A DNA stretch of 64,000 nt from an uncultured Flavobacteriales bacterium (GCA_943789505.1 CALSUJ010000001.1:868001-932000); one strand, 5' to 3'. Shown: positions 42,975 through 53,481, numbered from the stretch's first letter. The notes: generated from the sequence alone by a model not told the origin. Made by a program: numbers and translations.

Positions 42975-43541
42975 ATGGCAACTACAGCAGATATTAGAAA
43001 CGGACTATGCATTAATCACAATGGAGAGCCTTGGAAGATTGAATCCTTTCAGCATGTTAAACCAGGAAAAGGACCTGCATTTGTTCGTACTAAAATCAGA
43101 AATTTAAATACAGGTAGGCTTTTAGATAACACATTTACTTCTGGTTTTAAAATTGATATTATTCGAATAGAAAATAGAAAATATCAATTTCTTTATTTTG
43201 AAGAAAATGATTGCCATTTAATGAACAATGAAGATTATGAACAAATCATGTTAGCTAAGGATTTTATTGACAATGTTCAATTTTTAAAAGAAGGTGAAAA
43301 TGTAGAGGTTCTATTTCATGCTGATGAAGGAATGCCTTTATCTGCAACGCTTCCATCTCATGTAGAATTGGAAATTAAACATACTGAACCTGGAATGAAA
43401 GGAAATACGGCAACCAATACCTTTAAGCCTGCTACTACTGAAACAGGAGCAAGTATTAATGTTCCTCTGTTTATCAATGAGGGAGATAAAATAAAAATTG
43501 ATACTGAAAAAGGTTCATACATAGAAAGAGTAAAACAATAG
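42975..43541 (+). CDS. efp: Elongation factor P
   Basis: 188 residues. It relieves ribosome stalling at proline stretches. FQHVKPGKGPAFVRTKIRNLNTGRLLDNTF contains the tip Lys (about residue 32, in PGKG) that is modified or not by clade. It ends with IKIDTEKGSYIERVKQ. Between lpxA (5 bases) and serC (7 bases). Confidence 0.97.
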   Translation: MATTADIRNGLCINHNGEPWKIESFQHVKPGKGPAFVRTKIRNLNTGRLLDNTFTSGFKIDIIRIENRKYQFLYFEENDCHLMNNEDYEQIMLAKDFIDNVQFLKEGENVEVLFHADEGMPLSATLPSHVELEIKHTEPGMKGNTATNTFKPATTETGASINVPLFINEGDKIKIDTEKGSYIERVKQ

Positions 43542-43548
43542 ATAAAAT

Positions 43549-44613
43549 ATGAAAAAACATAATTTTTCAGCAGGACCTTGCATTTTACCCCAAGAAGTTT
43601 TAAAACAAGCTTCAGATGCAATACTTAATTTCAATAATGATAATTTATCATTAATTGAAATTTCACACAGAAGTAAACCTTTTGTTAAAGTAATGGACAA
43701 GGCTATTGAATTGGTAAAAGAACTTTTAAATGTCCCTAAGGGTTATTCTGTTTTATTCTTACAAGGAGGGGCAAGTATGGAATTTTTAATGGTTCCTTTA
43801 AACCTTATGAATATTAATGGCAAAGCAGCTTATACCAATACTGGAGCTTGGGCTAAAAAAGCTATTACAGAAGCAAAAAAATTAGGTGATGTCACTGTTG
43901 TAGGCGATTCATCAGACACAAACTATAATTATATTCCAAAAGGATATGAAATTTCTAGTGATGTAGATTACTTTCATTGTACATCAAACAATACTATTTA
44001 CGGCACACAGATGAAGGAATTTCCTAACTCTGCTACCCTTATGGTTTGTGACATGAGTTCAGATATTTTTAGCAGAAGTATTGATGTAAGTAGATTTGAC
44101 ATTATTTATGCTGGGGCACAAAAAAATATGGGCCCTGCTGGAGCAACCTTAGTAATTGTAAAAGATGAGGTTTTAGGTAAAACAGGCAGAAATATCCCAA
44201 CTATGTTAGACTATAACACCCATATCAGCAAAGGTAGTATGTTCAATACACCTCCAGTATTCCCTATTTATGTTTCAATGCTTACCCTACAATGGCTAAA
44301 GAATTTAGGAGGAGTTGAAGTTATAGAAAAATTGAATCAGGAAAAAGCGGACTTATTATATTCAGAGATTGATAGAAACCCATTATTTGAAGGAACTGCA
44401 GCAAAGGAGGATCGTTCAAATATGAATGTTTGTTTCTTGTTAAATGATAGTAGTAAAGAAGATGCATTTAACACTTTATGGAATGCAGCAGGAATAAGTG
44501 GTATTAAAGGACACAGGTCAGTTGGAGGATATAGAGCCTCCATGTATAATGCAATGCCAATAGAAAGTGTACAAGTATTAATAGATATGATGAAAAAATT
44601 AGAACAAAATTAA
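43549..44613 (+). CDS. serC: Phosphoserine aminotransferase
   Basis: 354 residues. PLP enzyme converting 3-phosphohydroxypyruvate to phosphoserine. N-terminus [15 protein letters not shown] and the PLP lysine in [14 protein letters not shown] (about 196) are diagnostic; [14 protein letters not shown] closes the active site. Adjacent serA-like gene starts 1 base after the stop. Confidence 0.96.
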   Translation: MKKHNFSAGPCILPQEVLKQASDAILNFNNDNLSLIEISHRSKPFVKVMDKAIELVKELLNVPKGYSVLFLQGGASMEFLMVPLNLMNINGKAAYTNTGAWAKKAITEAKKLGDVTVVGDSSDTNYNYIPKGYEISSDVDYFHCTSNNTIYGTQMKEFPNSATLMVCDMSSDIFSRSIDVSRFDIIYAGAQKNMGPAGATLVIVKDEVLGKTGRNIPTMLDYNTHISKGSMFNTPPVFPIYVSMLTLQWLKNLGGVEVIEKLNQEKADLLYSEIDRNPLFEGTAAKEDRSNMNVCFLLNDSSKEDAFNTLWNAAGISGIKGHRSVGGYRASMYNAMPIESVQVLIDMMKKLEQN

Positions 44614-44614
44614 G

Positions 44615-45574
44615 ATGATTAAGATATTAGCAAATGATGGAATCTCACAAGCTGGAATTGATGCTTTAACAGAAAAAGGATTTAATGTTGTTACTGAAAA
44701 AGTAGCGCAAGAAGATTTAATAAATACAATAAATACTAAAAACTATGAAGTACTTTTAGTAAGAAGCGCTACTACTGTTCGTGAGGATTTAATTGATGCT
44801 TGTCCACAACTAAAAGTAGTAGGAAGAGGTGGTGTAGGAATGGATAATATTGATGTTGATTATGCTAGAGAGAAAGGAATCAATGTAATTAATACGCCTG
44901 CAGCTTCATCCGCTTCAGTAGCTGAACTTGTTTTTGCTCATCTTTTTGGAATGGTTCGTTTCCTTTTTGATAGTAATCGTCAAATGCCAATGGTTGGTGA
45001 TGCTGACTTTAAAAATTTAAAAAAATCATACGCTAACGGAAGAGAACTATCAGGAAAAACTCTAGGAATTATCGGTTTTGGACGCATAGGACAAGAAGTT
45101 GCAAAAAGAGCAATAGGCCTTGGAATGAAAGTAATTGCTCATGATAAATTTATTGAGGAGGCAAACATAACGTTAGACTTTTTTAATGGAGATAAAAAAT
45201 CATTCACCATTGAGACTGAAAGTTTAAAAGAAGTACTAAAAAATTCTGATTTCATTACTTTACATGTACCTAAAATTGGTAACAAAGCTGTAATTGGTGC
45301 AGATGAAATAGGAATGATGAAAACAGGAGCTGGAATTGTGAATGCTGCTAGAGGTGGTATTATTGATGAAACAGCTTTAATGTTTGCTTTGGACAAAGAA
45401 AAACTTGCTTATGCTGGGCTTGATGTTTTTGATAATGAACCTACTCCAAGCATACATATTTGCATGCATAATGCAATTTCGCTTACTCCTCATATTGGTG
45501 CAGCAACACTAGAAGCACAAGATAGAATTGGCACTGAATTGGCTGATCAAATTGATACTCATTTTAATAAATAA
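44615..45574 (+). CDS. serA: D-3-phosphoglycerate dehydrogenase
   Basis: 319 residues, D-2-hydroxyacid dehydrogenase family without a C-terminal ACT domain. NAD-binding GKTLGIIGFGRIGQEVAKRA (about 148-167), catalytic Arg (NAARGGIIDE), Glu (NEPTP) and His (TPHIGAATLEAQ) are present. Placement directly behind serC makes the serine route the clear assignment. It oxidises 3-phosphoglycerate. Confidence 0.92.
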   Translation: MIKILANDGISQAGIDALTEKGFNVVTEKVAQEDLINTINTKNYEVLLVRSATTVREDLIDACPQLKVVGRGGVGMDNIDVDYAREKGINVINTPAASSASVAELVFAHLFGMVRFLFDSNRQMPMVGDADFKNLKKSYANGRELSGKTLGIIGFGRIGQEVAKRAIGLGMKVIAHDKFIEEANITLDFFNGDKKSFTIETESLKEVLKNSDFITLHVPKIGNKAVIGADEIGMMKTGAGIVNAARGGIIDETALMFALDKEKLAYAGLDVFDNEPTPSIHICMHNAISLTPHIGAATLEAQDRIGTELADQIDTHFNK

Positions 45575-45576
45575 AA

Positions 45577-46776
45577 ATGGCAATCGTTCGACCTTTTAAG
45601 GCAATACGCCCAACAAGAGACAAGGCTAACCTAGTAGCAACACGCTCTTATTTATCTTATTCTGACGAAACCTTAAAAGAAAAATTAGAACATAATCCAT
45701 TTACCTTTTTACATATTATTAATCCTAATATTAAGCAAAAAGGAATAAATAAATTTAATGCAGTAAAAGATAAGTTTAATGATTTTAAAGAAGCTGGATT
45801 TTTTATAACTGAAGATACAGAAACCTTTTATATTTATCAGCAAAAAAATGAAAATCAAACTTTTGAAGGTATTATTGGTGCTACAGCGGTTGCAGATTAT
45901 TTAAATGGAAATATAAAAAAACACGAACATACCATTACCGCAAGGGAGAAAATGTTCGAGAGCTATTTAGATACGACAGGTTTTAATGCAGAACCTGTTT
46001 TATTGTGTCATCAAAAAAATACAGCTATTACTAATCTTATTCAGTATTACAAAGTTACTAGAGCTGAGTACGAGTTTGCAACAACTGATAAAACAATCCA
46101 TAAATTATGGTTAGTAAATAGTACTAAGGACATAAATATTATTATAAATTCATTTAAAAATATTGATAATTTGTACATTGCTGATGGGCATCATAGGTCT
46201 GCATCTTCAGCTCTTTTAGCTCAAAATAGTACTAAAAAAAATAGTCCTTATTTTATGAGTTTTTTAATTGATGAAAACCAATTGAACATCATCAATTTTA
46301 ACCGATTAATAAAACACACTAACGGACTAACTTCATACGAACTTATTGCTGAAATTAAAAAATCATATACTGTTATAGAAAAAGGAAGTATCCCTTACTC
46401 TCCTAATTTTACAGATGAAATTTCCATGTACATAAGAGGAACTTGGTATTCCTTAGTTGCATTACCAAAAAATATAGAGCAAGATTGTGTAAGTAGATTA
46501 GACCCTGCAATATTATCAAACAATATATTAGCACCAATACTAAATATTACAGATGAAAAAACTGATGAAAATATCAGTTTTGAATCAGGCACTACTCCCC
46601 TTTCACAAATCGCAAAAAAAATTGATTCAGGAGAATATGAAATAGCTTTCATCTTAAAACCCATCTCAATTAGTGCCTTAAAGGAGGTAGCTGATAATAA
46701 TAGATTTATGCCACCAAAGAGCACTTATATTGAACCAAAATTACGTTCTGGACTAACCATCTACTCTTTAGAATAA
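45577..46776 (+). CDS. DUF1015 domain-containing protein
   Basis: 399 residues, matching DUF1015: IVRPFKAIRPTRDKANLVATRSY at the start, YLDTTGFNAEPVLLCH, NLYIADGHHRSASSALL (HHR motif) and ILNITDEKTDENISFESG. It usually follows serA in Bacteroidota and has been proposed to have a kinase-like (SerK) role in serine metabolism in other lineages; in this window only the neighbourhood supports a link to serine. It overlaps yggS by 1 base. Confidence 0.88.
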   Translation: MAIVRPFKAIRPTRDKANLVATRSYLSYSDETLKEKLEHNPFTFLHIINPNIKQKGINKFNAVKDKFNDFKEAGFFITEDTETFYIYQQKNENQTFEGIIGATAVADYLNGNIKKHEHTITAREKMFESYLDTTGFNAEPVLLCHQKNTAITNLIQYYKVTRAEYEFATTDKTIHKLWLVNSTKDINIIINSFKNIDNLYIADGHHRSASSALLAQNSTKKNSPYFMSFLIDENQLNIINFNRLIKHTNGLTSYELIAEIKKSYTVIEKGSIPYSPNFTDEISMYIRGTWYSLVALPKNIEQDCVSRLDPAILSNNILAPILNITDEKTDENISFESGTTPLSQIAKKIDSGEYEIAFILKPISISALKEVADNNRFMPPKSTYIEPKLRSGLTIYSLE

Positions 46777-47417
46777 TGGATATTAAAGTAAACCTAAATA
46801 CTATACTAAAGTCTATTCCTAAAGAAGTAACATTAGTGGCCGTATCTAAAACAAGGCAAAACTCAGCTATAATAGAAGCCTATCAACTTGGGCAAAGAAT
46901 ATTTGGAGAAAATAAAGTACAAGAATTAGTACAAAAGTATGAAGAATTACCCAAGGATATTTATTGGCATATGATTGGGCATTTGCAAACTAATAAAGTA
47001 AAATTTATAGCTCCATTTGTTTCACTTATTCATGGTGTAGATTCAATTAAATTACTCAAAGAAATTAATAAAAAAGCAAAACAAAACAACAGAGTGATTG
47101 ACTGCCTTTTGCAAGTGCATATTGCAACAGAAAGTACAAAATTTGGATTTGATATATCTGAATTAAATAATGCAATAAATAGTGCTAATGAATACCAAAA
47201 TATTAGAATTGTTGGACTAATGGGAATGGCAACTTTTACAGATAACAAGCAGCAAGTAATACAAGAATTTAGCAGTCTTAAAATTGTATTTGATACTGTA
47301 AAAAATGAACACATAACTACACTATCCATGGGAATGAGTGGAGATTATCAATTAGCAATAGAACAAGGAAGCAATATGGTTAGAGTTGGAAGTGCTATAT
47401 TTGGGCACAGAAACTAA
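46776..47417 (+). CDS. yggS: YggS family PLP homeostasis protein
   Basis: 213 residues, single TIM-barrel PLP-binding protein. VTLVAVSKTRQNSAIIEAYQLGQRIFGENKVQELVQK contains the PLP lysine (about 24), and WHMIGHLQTNKVKFI, GLMGMATFTDN, LSMGMSGDYQLAIEQGSNMVRVGSAIFG complete the family. Keeps PLP balanced in the cytosol. One-base overlap with DUF1015. Confidence 0.94.
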   Translation: MDIKVNLNTILKSIPKEVTLVAVSKTRQNSAIIEAYQLGQRIFGENKVQELVQKYEELPKDIYWHMIGHLQTNKVKFIAPFVSLIHGVDSIKLLKEINKKAKQNNRVIDCLLQVHIATESTKFGFDISELNNAINSANEYQNIRIVGLMGMATFTDNKQQVIQEFSSLKIVFDTVKNEHITTLSMGMSGDYQLAIEQGSNMVRVGSAIFGHRN

Positions 47418-47422
47418 AAAGA

Positions 47423-47800
47423 ATGAAAAAAGTAATCAATACTAAAAATGCCCCAAAAGCTATAGGGCCTTACAGCCAAGCTATACATAGTGGTAATACA
47501 CTTTATTGCTCGGGGCAAATAGCAATAAATCCAGATACAGGAAACTTAGTAACAGAAAATATTACTGCAGAAACTAATCAGGTAATGAAAAATATTTCTG
47601 CTGTATTAAAAGCGGCAGACATGACATTTGATAATGTAGTAAAATGCTCAATCTTTATGATAGATATGAGCGACTATTCAGCTGTTAATCAAGAGTATGC
47701 TAAATTTTTTTCAGATAATCCTCCAGCACGTGAGGCGGTACAAGTTTCAGTATTACCTAAAAATGTAAATGTTGAAATTTCGATAATTGCTGTAAAATAA
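47423..47800 (+). CDS. ridA: RidA family enamine/imine deaminase
   Basis: 125 residues, normal length of the trimeric RidA. It hydrolyses reactive enamines made by PLP enzymes such as threonine dehydratase. Motifs: NAPKAIGPYSQAI, LYCSGQIAINPDTG, PPAREAVQVSVLPKNVNVEISIIAV with the conserved Arg (about 104) and Glu. It lies between yggS and meaB, overlapping meaB by 1 base. Confidence 0.95.
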   Translation: MKKVINTKNAPKAIGPYSQAIHSGNTLYCSGQIAINPDTGNLVTENITAETNQVMKNISAVLKAADMTFDNVVKCSIFMIDMSDYSAVNQEYAKFFSDNPPAREAVQVSVLPKNVNVEISIIAVK

Positions 47801-48744
47801 TGGAACTAGCTCAACAAATAATTGAAGGAAATCGTACTGCTTTAGGACAAGGGATTACCCTATTAGAAAGCACTTTGCCTGAGCATGAACATAAAGCCCA
47901 AGAATTACTAAGATTATGCATACCTCATAGTCAAAAATCAATACGAGTTGGAGTAACAGGAGTACCAGGAGTTGGAAAAAGCACTTTTATTGAAGCCTTT
48001 GGCAAACTACTAACTGACAAAGGAAAAAAAATTGCTGTACTTGCTATTGACCCAACAAGTGAGAGAACACATGGGAGTATTTTAGGAGATAAAAGTCGTA
48101 TGCATGAACTTGCAGCTGATGAAAATGCATTTATTCGCCCAAGCCCAAGTAGTGGGATTTTAGGTGGAGTAGCCAATAAAACTCGAGAAAGTATTATTTT
48201 GTGTGAAGCGGCAGGTTTTGATATTATCCTTATTGAAACTGTTGGTGTTGGACAAAGCGAATCTACAGTAAGTAATTTGGTAGATTTCTTTTTACTACTC
48301 ATGTTAGCAGGTGCAGGTGATGAACTACAAGGAATTAAAAGAGGAATAATGGAATTGGCTGATGCTTTAATAATTACAAAATCAGATGGAGGCAATAGCA
48401 TAAAAGCCAAAAATGCCGCTATGGAATATAAGAGAGCTTTACATTTGTTTCCTGCCAAAGAAAATGGTTGGATTCCTAAGGTGAGTACTTGTTCTGCTTT
48501 TGATAAAACAGGATTGGATACCATTTGGGAATTGATAGAAAAATACAATAACCAAATGCAAGCAAATTCATATTTTATGAGCAATAGAAATAAACAAAAT
48601 AATTATTGGTTACATCATATTATAAAACACGAATTAGGAAATAAAAAGTATCAACAATTGAAAGCCGATAATAATTTAACTGACTTAGAACAAGATATTA
48701 AAAAGGGCAGTTCTATTTATGAAGTTTTAAAGAAGATAGCTTAA
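47800..48744 (+). CDS. meaB: Methylmalonyl-CoA mutase-associated GTPase MeaB
   Basis: 314 residues. G3E-family chaperone GTPase that loads and protects B12-dependent methylmalonyl-CoA mutase. Walker A GVTGVPGVGKSTFIEAF (about 48-63), DPTSERTHGSILGDKSRM, IIETVGVGQSE (Walker B region) and ITKSDGGN (nucleotide base) are visible. The mutase is not in this window. Last gene of the run, followed by a weak hairpin. Confidence 0.94.
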   Translation: MELAQQIIEGNRTALGQGITLLESTLPEHEHKAQELLRLCIPHSQKSIRVGVTGVPGVGKSTFIEAFGKLLTDKGKKIAVLAIDPTSERTHGSILGDKSRMHELAADENAFIRPSPSSGILGGVANKTRESIILCEAAGFDIILIETVGVGQSESTVSNLVDFFLLLMLAGAGDELQGIKRGIMELADALIITKSDGGNSIKAKNAAMEYKRALHLFPAKENGWIPKVSTCSAFDKTGLDTIWELIEKYNNQMQANSYFMSNRNKQNNYWLHHIIKHELGNKKYQQLKADNNLTDLEQDIKKGSSIYEVLKKIA

Positions 48745-48745
48745 C

Positions 48746-48767
48746 ACTAAGCCCACACTTAGTTTTT
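48746..48767 (+). terminator. Weak intrinsic terminator after meaB
   Basis: ACTAAG-CCCACA-CTTAGT followed by TTTT. Only a 6-bp AT-rich stem, so it is a candidate only. Confidence 0.45.
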
Positions 48768-48830
48768 AGTGATTTGAAAAACTCTATTTGTACTTGTAAT
48801 TACACAAGATAACAACAATTTCATTCTTAA

Positions 48831-49643
48831 TTAGATTATTGCTTTCCTTATCTTTACCAACTTGATAAGTAAGTCTTCCAACTTATCTAATTGTAACATA
48901 TTAGCTCCATCCGATTTTGCCTGACTAGGATTAGGATGAGTTTCCAAAAATAAACCATCAACACCAATAGCAATTCCTGCTTTTGCAATAGTTTCAATTA
49001 GCGCTGGCTTTCCACCTGTTACACCACTGTTTTGGTTGGGTTGTTGCAAAGAATGTGTGATATCTAATACTACTGGTACGCCAAATTCCTGCATGGCAGG
49101 AATACCTCTAAAGTCTACTACCATATCTTGGTAGCCAAACATGGTTCCTCTGTCTGTTAGCATTATGGAATTATTTCCACTCTCATTAACCTTAGTTACG
49201 GCATGTATCATACTTTCAGGCGATAGAAACTGTCCTTTTTTAATATTTACTACCTTTCCTGTTTTGGCTGCTGCAACTAACAAATCAGTTTGTCGACACA
49301 AGAAGGCGGGTATCTGCAATACATCCACATAAGCGGCTGCAATAGCTGCTTCTTCAGACGTGTGAATATCAGTAACGGTAGGTATATTAAAGCGCTCCCC
49401 TACTTTTTTTAGTATTTCAAGAGCTTCTATATCGCCAATACCTGTGAAAGAATCCAAACGACTTCTGTTTGCTTTTCGGTAACTTCCTTTAAAAATGAAA
49501 GGAATTTCAAGTTTATTGGTAATATTTAGGATTTTCTCAGCAATTTCCATGGCCATTTCTTCACTTTCAATAGCACAAGGTCCTGCGAGTAAAAAAAAGT
49601 TTCCACTTTTTTGATGTTGTATTTTATTGATTTTTGCTAGCAT
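48831..49643 (-). CDS. kdsA: 3-deoxy-8-phosphooctulonate synthase
   Basis: 270 residues. Makes KDO-8-phosphate from PEP and arabinose-5-phosphate for the LPS inner core. FFLLAGPCAIESEEMAMEIA, FKGSYRKANRSRLDSFTGIG, TDIHTSEEAAIAA, VLQIPAFLCRQTDLL, VLDITHSLQQPNQNSGVTGG are all present. Third gene of a minus-strand unit with the two envelope genes upstream. Confidence 0.96.
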   Translation of the reverse strand: MLAKINKIQHQKSGNFFLLAGPCAIESEEMAMEIAEKILNITNKLEIPFIFKGSYRKANRSRLDSFTGIGDIEALEILKKVGERFNIPTVTDIHTSEEAAIAAAYVDVLQIPAFLCRQTDLLVAAAKTGKVVNIKKGQFLSPESMIHAVTKVNESGNNSIMLTDRGTMFGYQDMVVDFRGIPAMQEFGVPVVLDITHSLQQPNQNSGVTGGKPALIETIAKAGIAIGVDGLFLETHPNPSQAKSDGANMLQLDKLEDLLIKLVKIRKAII

Positions 49644-49644
49644 A

Positions 49645-50883
49645 TTAAAATTGAAATTTAATGTTAAAATAAACGCTTACTGCTTTTGCACTATTGCTTT
49701 TCAATACATCTTCAAAATGATGTGTTCCAATGGTAAAATTATGTTTTTTTCCTTTGGATAATGCAAAACCAAAATTAGTATCTGAACTATAACCGCCATA
49801 ACTTAGCGTAGGTATAACATCACAATATTTGGTACTGAAAACAGAATGCATATAGTACAATGTTTTAAAATTGGATTCCTTAAAACCTTGTTCTATTTTT
49901 TCAATAGATAAAGGTGTATTATCTAAGTAAGGTTGCCATTTTCCTTGTATTCCAAATGTATAATTTTTTAAGTATTTATAATCTGAATTACCACTAACTT
50001 TAAAATGAAAAGTAGCAGGAATATAGGACTTAAATTTTCCTTTTTGGGAGCTCGGAAAATCCTCAGTTGAATCATCTACATAAATCAAGGAATCATTAAA
50101 ACTGTAGAAGTCATCTATTTCAATTCCTGAAAAAGCAAAGTTGCTATCAGCAGCTAAAGTTATAGAAGTTGGGTCCCACATTATAAATCCTAAATCAGAA
50201 AATGAAAGATGTATTGTATGTTCTTTAAATTGAAATTCAGTACTTAAACCAATGGATAAACCATTTCCGTTATTTTCAAAAGGATTAAGTGAAGCTGTAT
50301 CGCTAACAAAGGCGTTTATATCATAAGCAATGTCTAATGAAGTACCATAAGGTGCTGTATATAAACTCCCCTTTTCAATAATATAAGAAAGATGATGGTT
50401 TCCTGATAAATAGGAAACAGAAGTGCTTAGCTTTACTTGTTTAAAACTAGTTGCGTAGGAAAGTGTGTATTGCTGAAAACGGTCAGCCCTTATACTAGTA
50501 GCTCCAAAATCAAGAGTTTTGTCCTCATAATAAAAATTACCTTCAAAAGCTAGGCGTAACAAATCGTCAGTAAAGCTAGCATTTAGGATGTTCCTGTCTT
50601 TAAAGCTAAAACCAAAAGTATTATTATTTCTTTCAAGCGAATAGCTAAGTCCATTAGTAATTTCAGAATATAACACATTGTTATTTCCTCCAGTATTTAT
50701 CCAATTGGTTTTTATGCTATCCGTAATATACCCACCATAAAGCATAGTGTTTAAGAAACTTTTATCCAAGCTACTGCTCTCAAATATTAGGTTTGTATTC
50801 CACTCAATACTATGTTTATTTAGCTTATTTTGAGCAAGTAAAATATGGGGAACAATTAATAAGATGATGAGTATTTTTTTCAT
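49645..50883 (-). CDS. DUF5723-like exported beta-barrel-type protein
   Basis: 412 residues with a signal peptide (1-17). Repeated amphipathic strand pattern (for example TFGFSFKDRNILNASFTDDLLRLA, FSKGKKHNFTIGTHHFEDV) and an aromatic C-terminal strand ending FNIKFQF, as in outer-membrane barrels; it resembles DUF5723 proteins of Bacteroidota. Its start overlaps the upstream lipoprotein gene by 1 base, and kdsA follows within 1 base, so the three form one transcript. Role unknown. Confidence 0.75.
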   Translation of the reverse strand: MKKILIILLIVPHILLAQNKLNKHSIEWNTNLIFESSSLDKSFLNTMLYGGYITDSIKTNWINTGGNNNVLYSEITNGLSYSLERNNNTFGFSFKDRNILNASFTDDLLRLAFEGNFYYEDKTLDFGATSIRADRFQQYTLSYATSFKQVKLSTSVSYLSGNHHLSYIIEKGSLYTAPYGTSLDIAYDINAFVSDTASLNPFENNGNGLSIGLSTEFQFKEHTIHLSFSDLGFIMWDPTSITLAADSNFAFSGIEIDDFYSFNDSLIYVDDSTEDFPSSQKGKFKSYIPATFHFKVSGNSDYKYLKNYTFGIQGKWQPYLDNTPLSIEKIEQGFKESNFKTLYYMHSVFSTKYCDVIPTLSYGGYSSDTNFGFALSKGKKHNFTIGTHHFEDVLKSNSAKAVSVYFNIKFQF

Positions 50884-52895
50884 TATTCGCCTAGAGTTTT
50901 ACTGAATTTAGCACTTAAGATTATATCCATAGTGTAGTTGTCGTAAATACGAACAAAATCAGTTTGAGATTCTGTGTTAAAAATAGCTGTACTTTGTATT
51001 TTACTCATTCCCTCAAGATCAGTATTTTTAATTTCAATAACTGATGTTCTATTTTGAGTTACAATGCCTTGAGAATTAGTTATGGCTGCAAGTATGGTGT
51101 TATTGCTAATTAGGGTATCTATTATTTGATTTGCATCATCTAACGCAACTAAGATTAAATTAGCCTCAAGGGGCAATCCATTTTCAATTGTAATATAGAG
51201 TACTTCAATTTCATCAATGTTATCGATTTCTAAGTCACTAGTTTTACTTAACGCAAGGTTGTTGGATATAAAACTAAGTGGTATTTCAATGCATAAAGTA
51301 GCATTCATAAGTTGTTCAGTATACAAGAAATCAGCAGTACTGGCTTCACCATCTGGGTTTAAATAGATAGTAGTGTGTGTTGTTAATTTATCAGGAAATA
51401 TCTCAAGCATATCATCTGCTTGCAAAGAAATAATGGTATTAGTTGGGGTTATTGTCTCATTACTGTTTAGGATGGCTCTTGCTATGTGGTGCAGCTTAGT
51501 ATTATCGATTGCTGCACTTACAGCTGTTGTAGTATTGCTAGCACTTAAATCATTAATTACAAATGCAGCATCAGCACCTATATAGTTAACTATTGCTATA
51601 CTCATTTCAACTTTTTCAAGATCTACTGTTCCTGAAGAAATAAATTTAAAAACATCAGTATTTATATTTTCTGGCCCGTTTTCTAGAGTATCTCCACCAA
51701 TATATCCTATGGCATATTCAGGTATGAAATTATATTCATTAAAAAGATAAAAGCTATCTACTTGATGGATGGTTTCAAGCTCCCCTGTTGAATCCAAATA
51801 AGCTGCTAGTGTTGCATAAATGGTATTTACTGTATCGCCACCTACCCTATTATTTTCACCAGTTAGATCCATAGTATAACCACTAAAATCAAAGACATAC
51901 TGTGTCATCACACCATTGGTATTTGGGGGTACTTTAACACTCGTTTCGAACGATGCTCCATTTTTGGATAAAGATGGAATAGCATAAATAATTGTTCCTG
52001 TATCAGGTAATGTACTTAGAGCATTTATAGTTACAGTCCCATCTTTTATTCCTATTTCAGTTAATCTTGCTGACCCTAATTTAAATGATTGCTCTACGTT
52101 TTCTTCATGTAATAATTGATTAGGAAAATAGGCAGTAGCTTCCATTATTTGTATTTCAGTAATTGATATTTTAGTTGTCATTGCATCCGAGTAATTGATA
52201 GGAACTAGTCCGTTACTTGATTCAATATCCATATTATTGATTATTCCAACCATTTTATAATCTAAGGTTTCTCCGGCAATGGAAACACTCTCACTATAAC
52301 TATTTCCACTTTCAATTAAGGGAGTGAAAAAAGTAGCTATCAAATTCAGATTTGTTGCGTTATATAAGGAAAAGCTTACATTGGAAATATCAGTTAGAAA
52401 GCCATTTGTAAGTTTTAAATTCAACATGCCATTGTAAAGGGTCATAGTCTGAAAATAATCGCTAGCATCAATAGGGATAGAATCATTCTGCACTATTCCT
52501 GCCATAGCAGGGATTTCTCTTTGGCTTCCATCAGGAAATAAAATGGTACCAAAAGGCAATTCACTAATTACGCTACCTATAGTAATAATTTGTTCAATAA
52601 CTACATCATTAAAATTAACTGAATCAATTCGTATTGACTTTTCTTTTGATTTTGTTTCAAGAGTAATTAATGAATCATAATTTATATTTAATAAATCCTC
52701 TTGGTAAATTAAAGAGATATAACCTTCTTCATTTTCGACTATATTAAGGTTTGAATCAGATATCATGTTATCTATATTCATTTGAGAATGCACCAAAGGA
52801 ATAATCATATCTACATCCCAAGTTGGGTTCTCTAATTCATGTTTGCAAGAAAAGAAAAGCAAAGTACAAAGAGTAAGGAGTATTATTTTATTCAT
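50883..52895 (-). CDS. Large lipoprotein of unknown function
   Basis: 670 residues. Lipobox FFSC (Cys17), followed by KHELENPTWDVDMIIPLVHSQMNIDNMI, a start seen in conserved Flavobacteriales surface or periplasmic lipoproteins. The body consists of beta-rich segments (several repeats of about 100 residues with NVSFSLYNATNLNLIATFF-type and MSIAIVNYIGADAAFVIN-type patterns). No catalytic motif. Coupled by a 1-base overlap to the barrel-like gene, so a barrel-lipoprotein pair at the outer membrane is plausible. Confidence 0.72.
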   Translation of the reverse strand: MNKIILLTLCTLLFFSCKHELENPTWDVDMIIPLVHSQMNIDNMISDSNLNIVENEEGYISLIYQEDLLNINYDSLITLETKSKEKSIRIDSVNFNDVVIEQIITIGSVISELPFGTILFPDGSQREIPAMAGIVQNDSIPIDASDYFQTMTLYNGMLNLKLTNGFLTDISNVSFSLYNATNLNLIATFFTPLIESGNSYSESVSIAGETLDYKMVGIINNMDIESSNGLVPINYSDAMTTKISITEIQIMEATAYFPNQLLHEENVEQSFKLGSARLTEIGIKDGTVTINALSTLPDTGTIIYAIPSLSKNGASFETSVKVPPNTNGVMTQYVFDFSGYTMDLTGENNRVGGDTVNTIYATLAAYLDSTGELETIHQVDSFYLFNEYNFIPEYAIGYIGGDTLENGPENINTDVFKFISSGTVDLEKVEMSIAIVNYIGADAAFVINDLSASNTTTAVSAAIDNTKLHHIARAILNSNETITPTNTIISLQADDMLEIFPDKLTTHTTIYLNPDGEASTADFLYTEQLMNATLCIEIPLSFISNNLALSKTSDLEIDNIDEIEVLYITIENGLPLEANLILVALDDANQIIDTLISNNTILAAITNSQGIVTQNRTSVIEIKNTDLEGMSKIQSTAIFNTESQTDFVRIYDNYTMDIILSAKFSKTLGE

Positions 52896-53304
52896 TTTAC
52901 AAAGATAAAATAATAATTAGAATATATAAAATTATAGTTTGTTACTAAAAGAATAAATACGTTACAAAAAGCATACATAATTAATTACTTTTTTAGCTTA
53001 GGAAAATTGGTTAATCAAAATCGATCTGCTTGCTCTATTTTACCATTATTAGCTTAAAGCTTATTTAATGGTTTTTAAATTGAATTTAAACAACACTATC
53101 AACTAAAGTGTATAAGTTTAAAAAAAGAAGTTTCATTTGATATTTTTAATCCATTATATACTTCCATGATGATATTTTATTATATAAAAATATGCGAATT
53201 TAAGCAATAGTGATAAACATCCAATACACTATTTTGCGCATCTCATGGTCAGGGGCTTTTTTGAAATAGCATATAAATATTTATAAATTAGTTTTAACTA
53301 TTCT

Positions 53305-53445
53305 TAAAAAAGTTCGAACTTAGGAACAAGAAGCACACAAATAAAGCCAGTAAATATTAAGTGGGTTTTGTTTTTATTAAAGTGTTAGTTTTAGCATAAT
53401 TACAAACAACACTAATTACACTATTTTACATTAAACACTAATTTT
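53305..53445 (+). repeat. Module A repeat, copy 9, followed by decayed module B
   Basis: TTAAAAAAGTTCGAACTTAG, GAACAAGAAGCACACAAATA, a decayed hairpin ending AGTGGGTTTT, then TAGCATAATTACAAACAACA, CTAATTACACTATTTTACAT. Order A then B is that of 771-985 and 16921-17075. Confidence 0.65.
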
Positions 53446-53481
53446 AAATTTTAATGTGACATTCTGTCCTAAAATTAACAA

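Noticed and set aside
47931-48584. 217-codon minus-strand frame
   Set aside because: Antisense shadow of meaB, whose GTPase motifs are clear.
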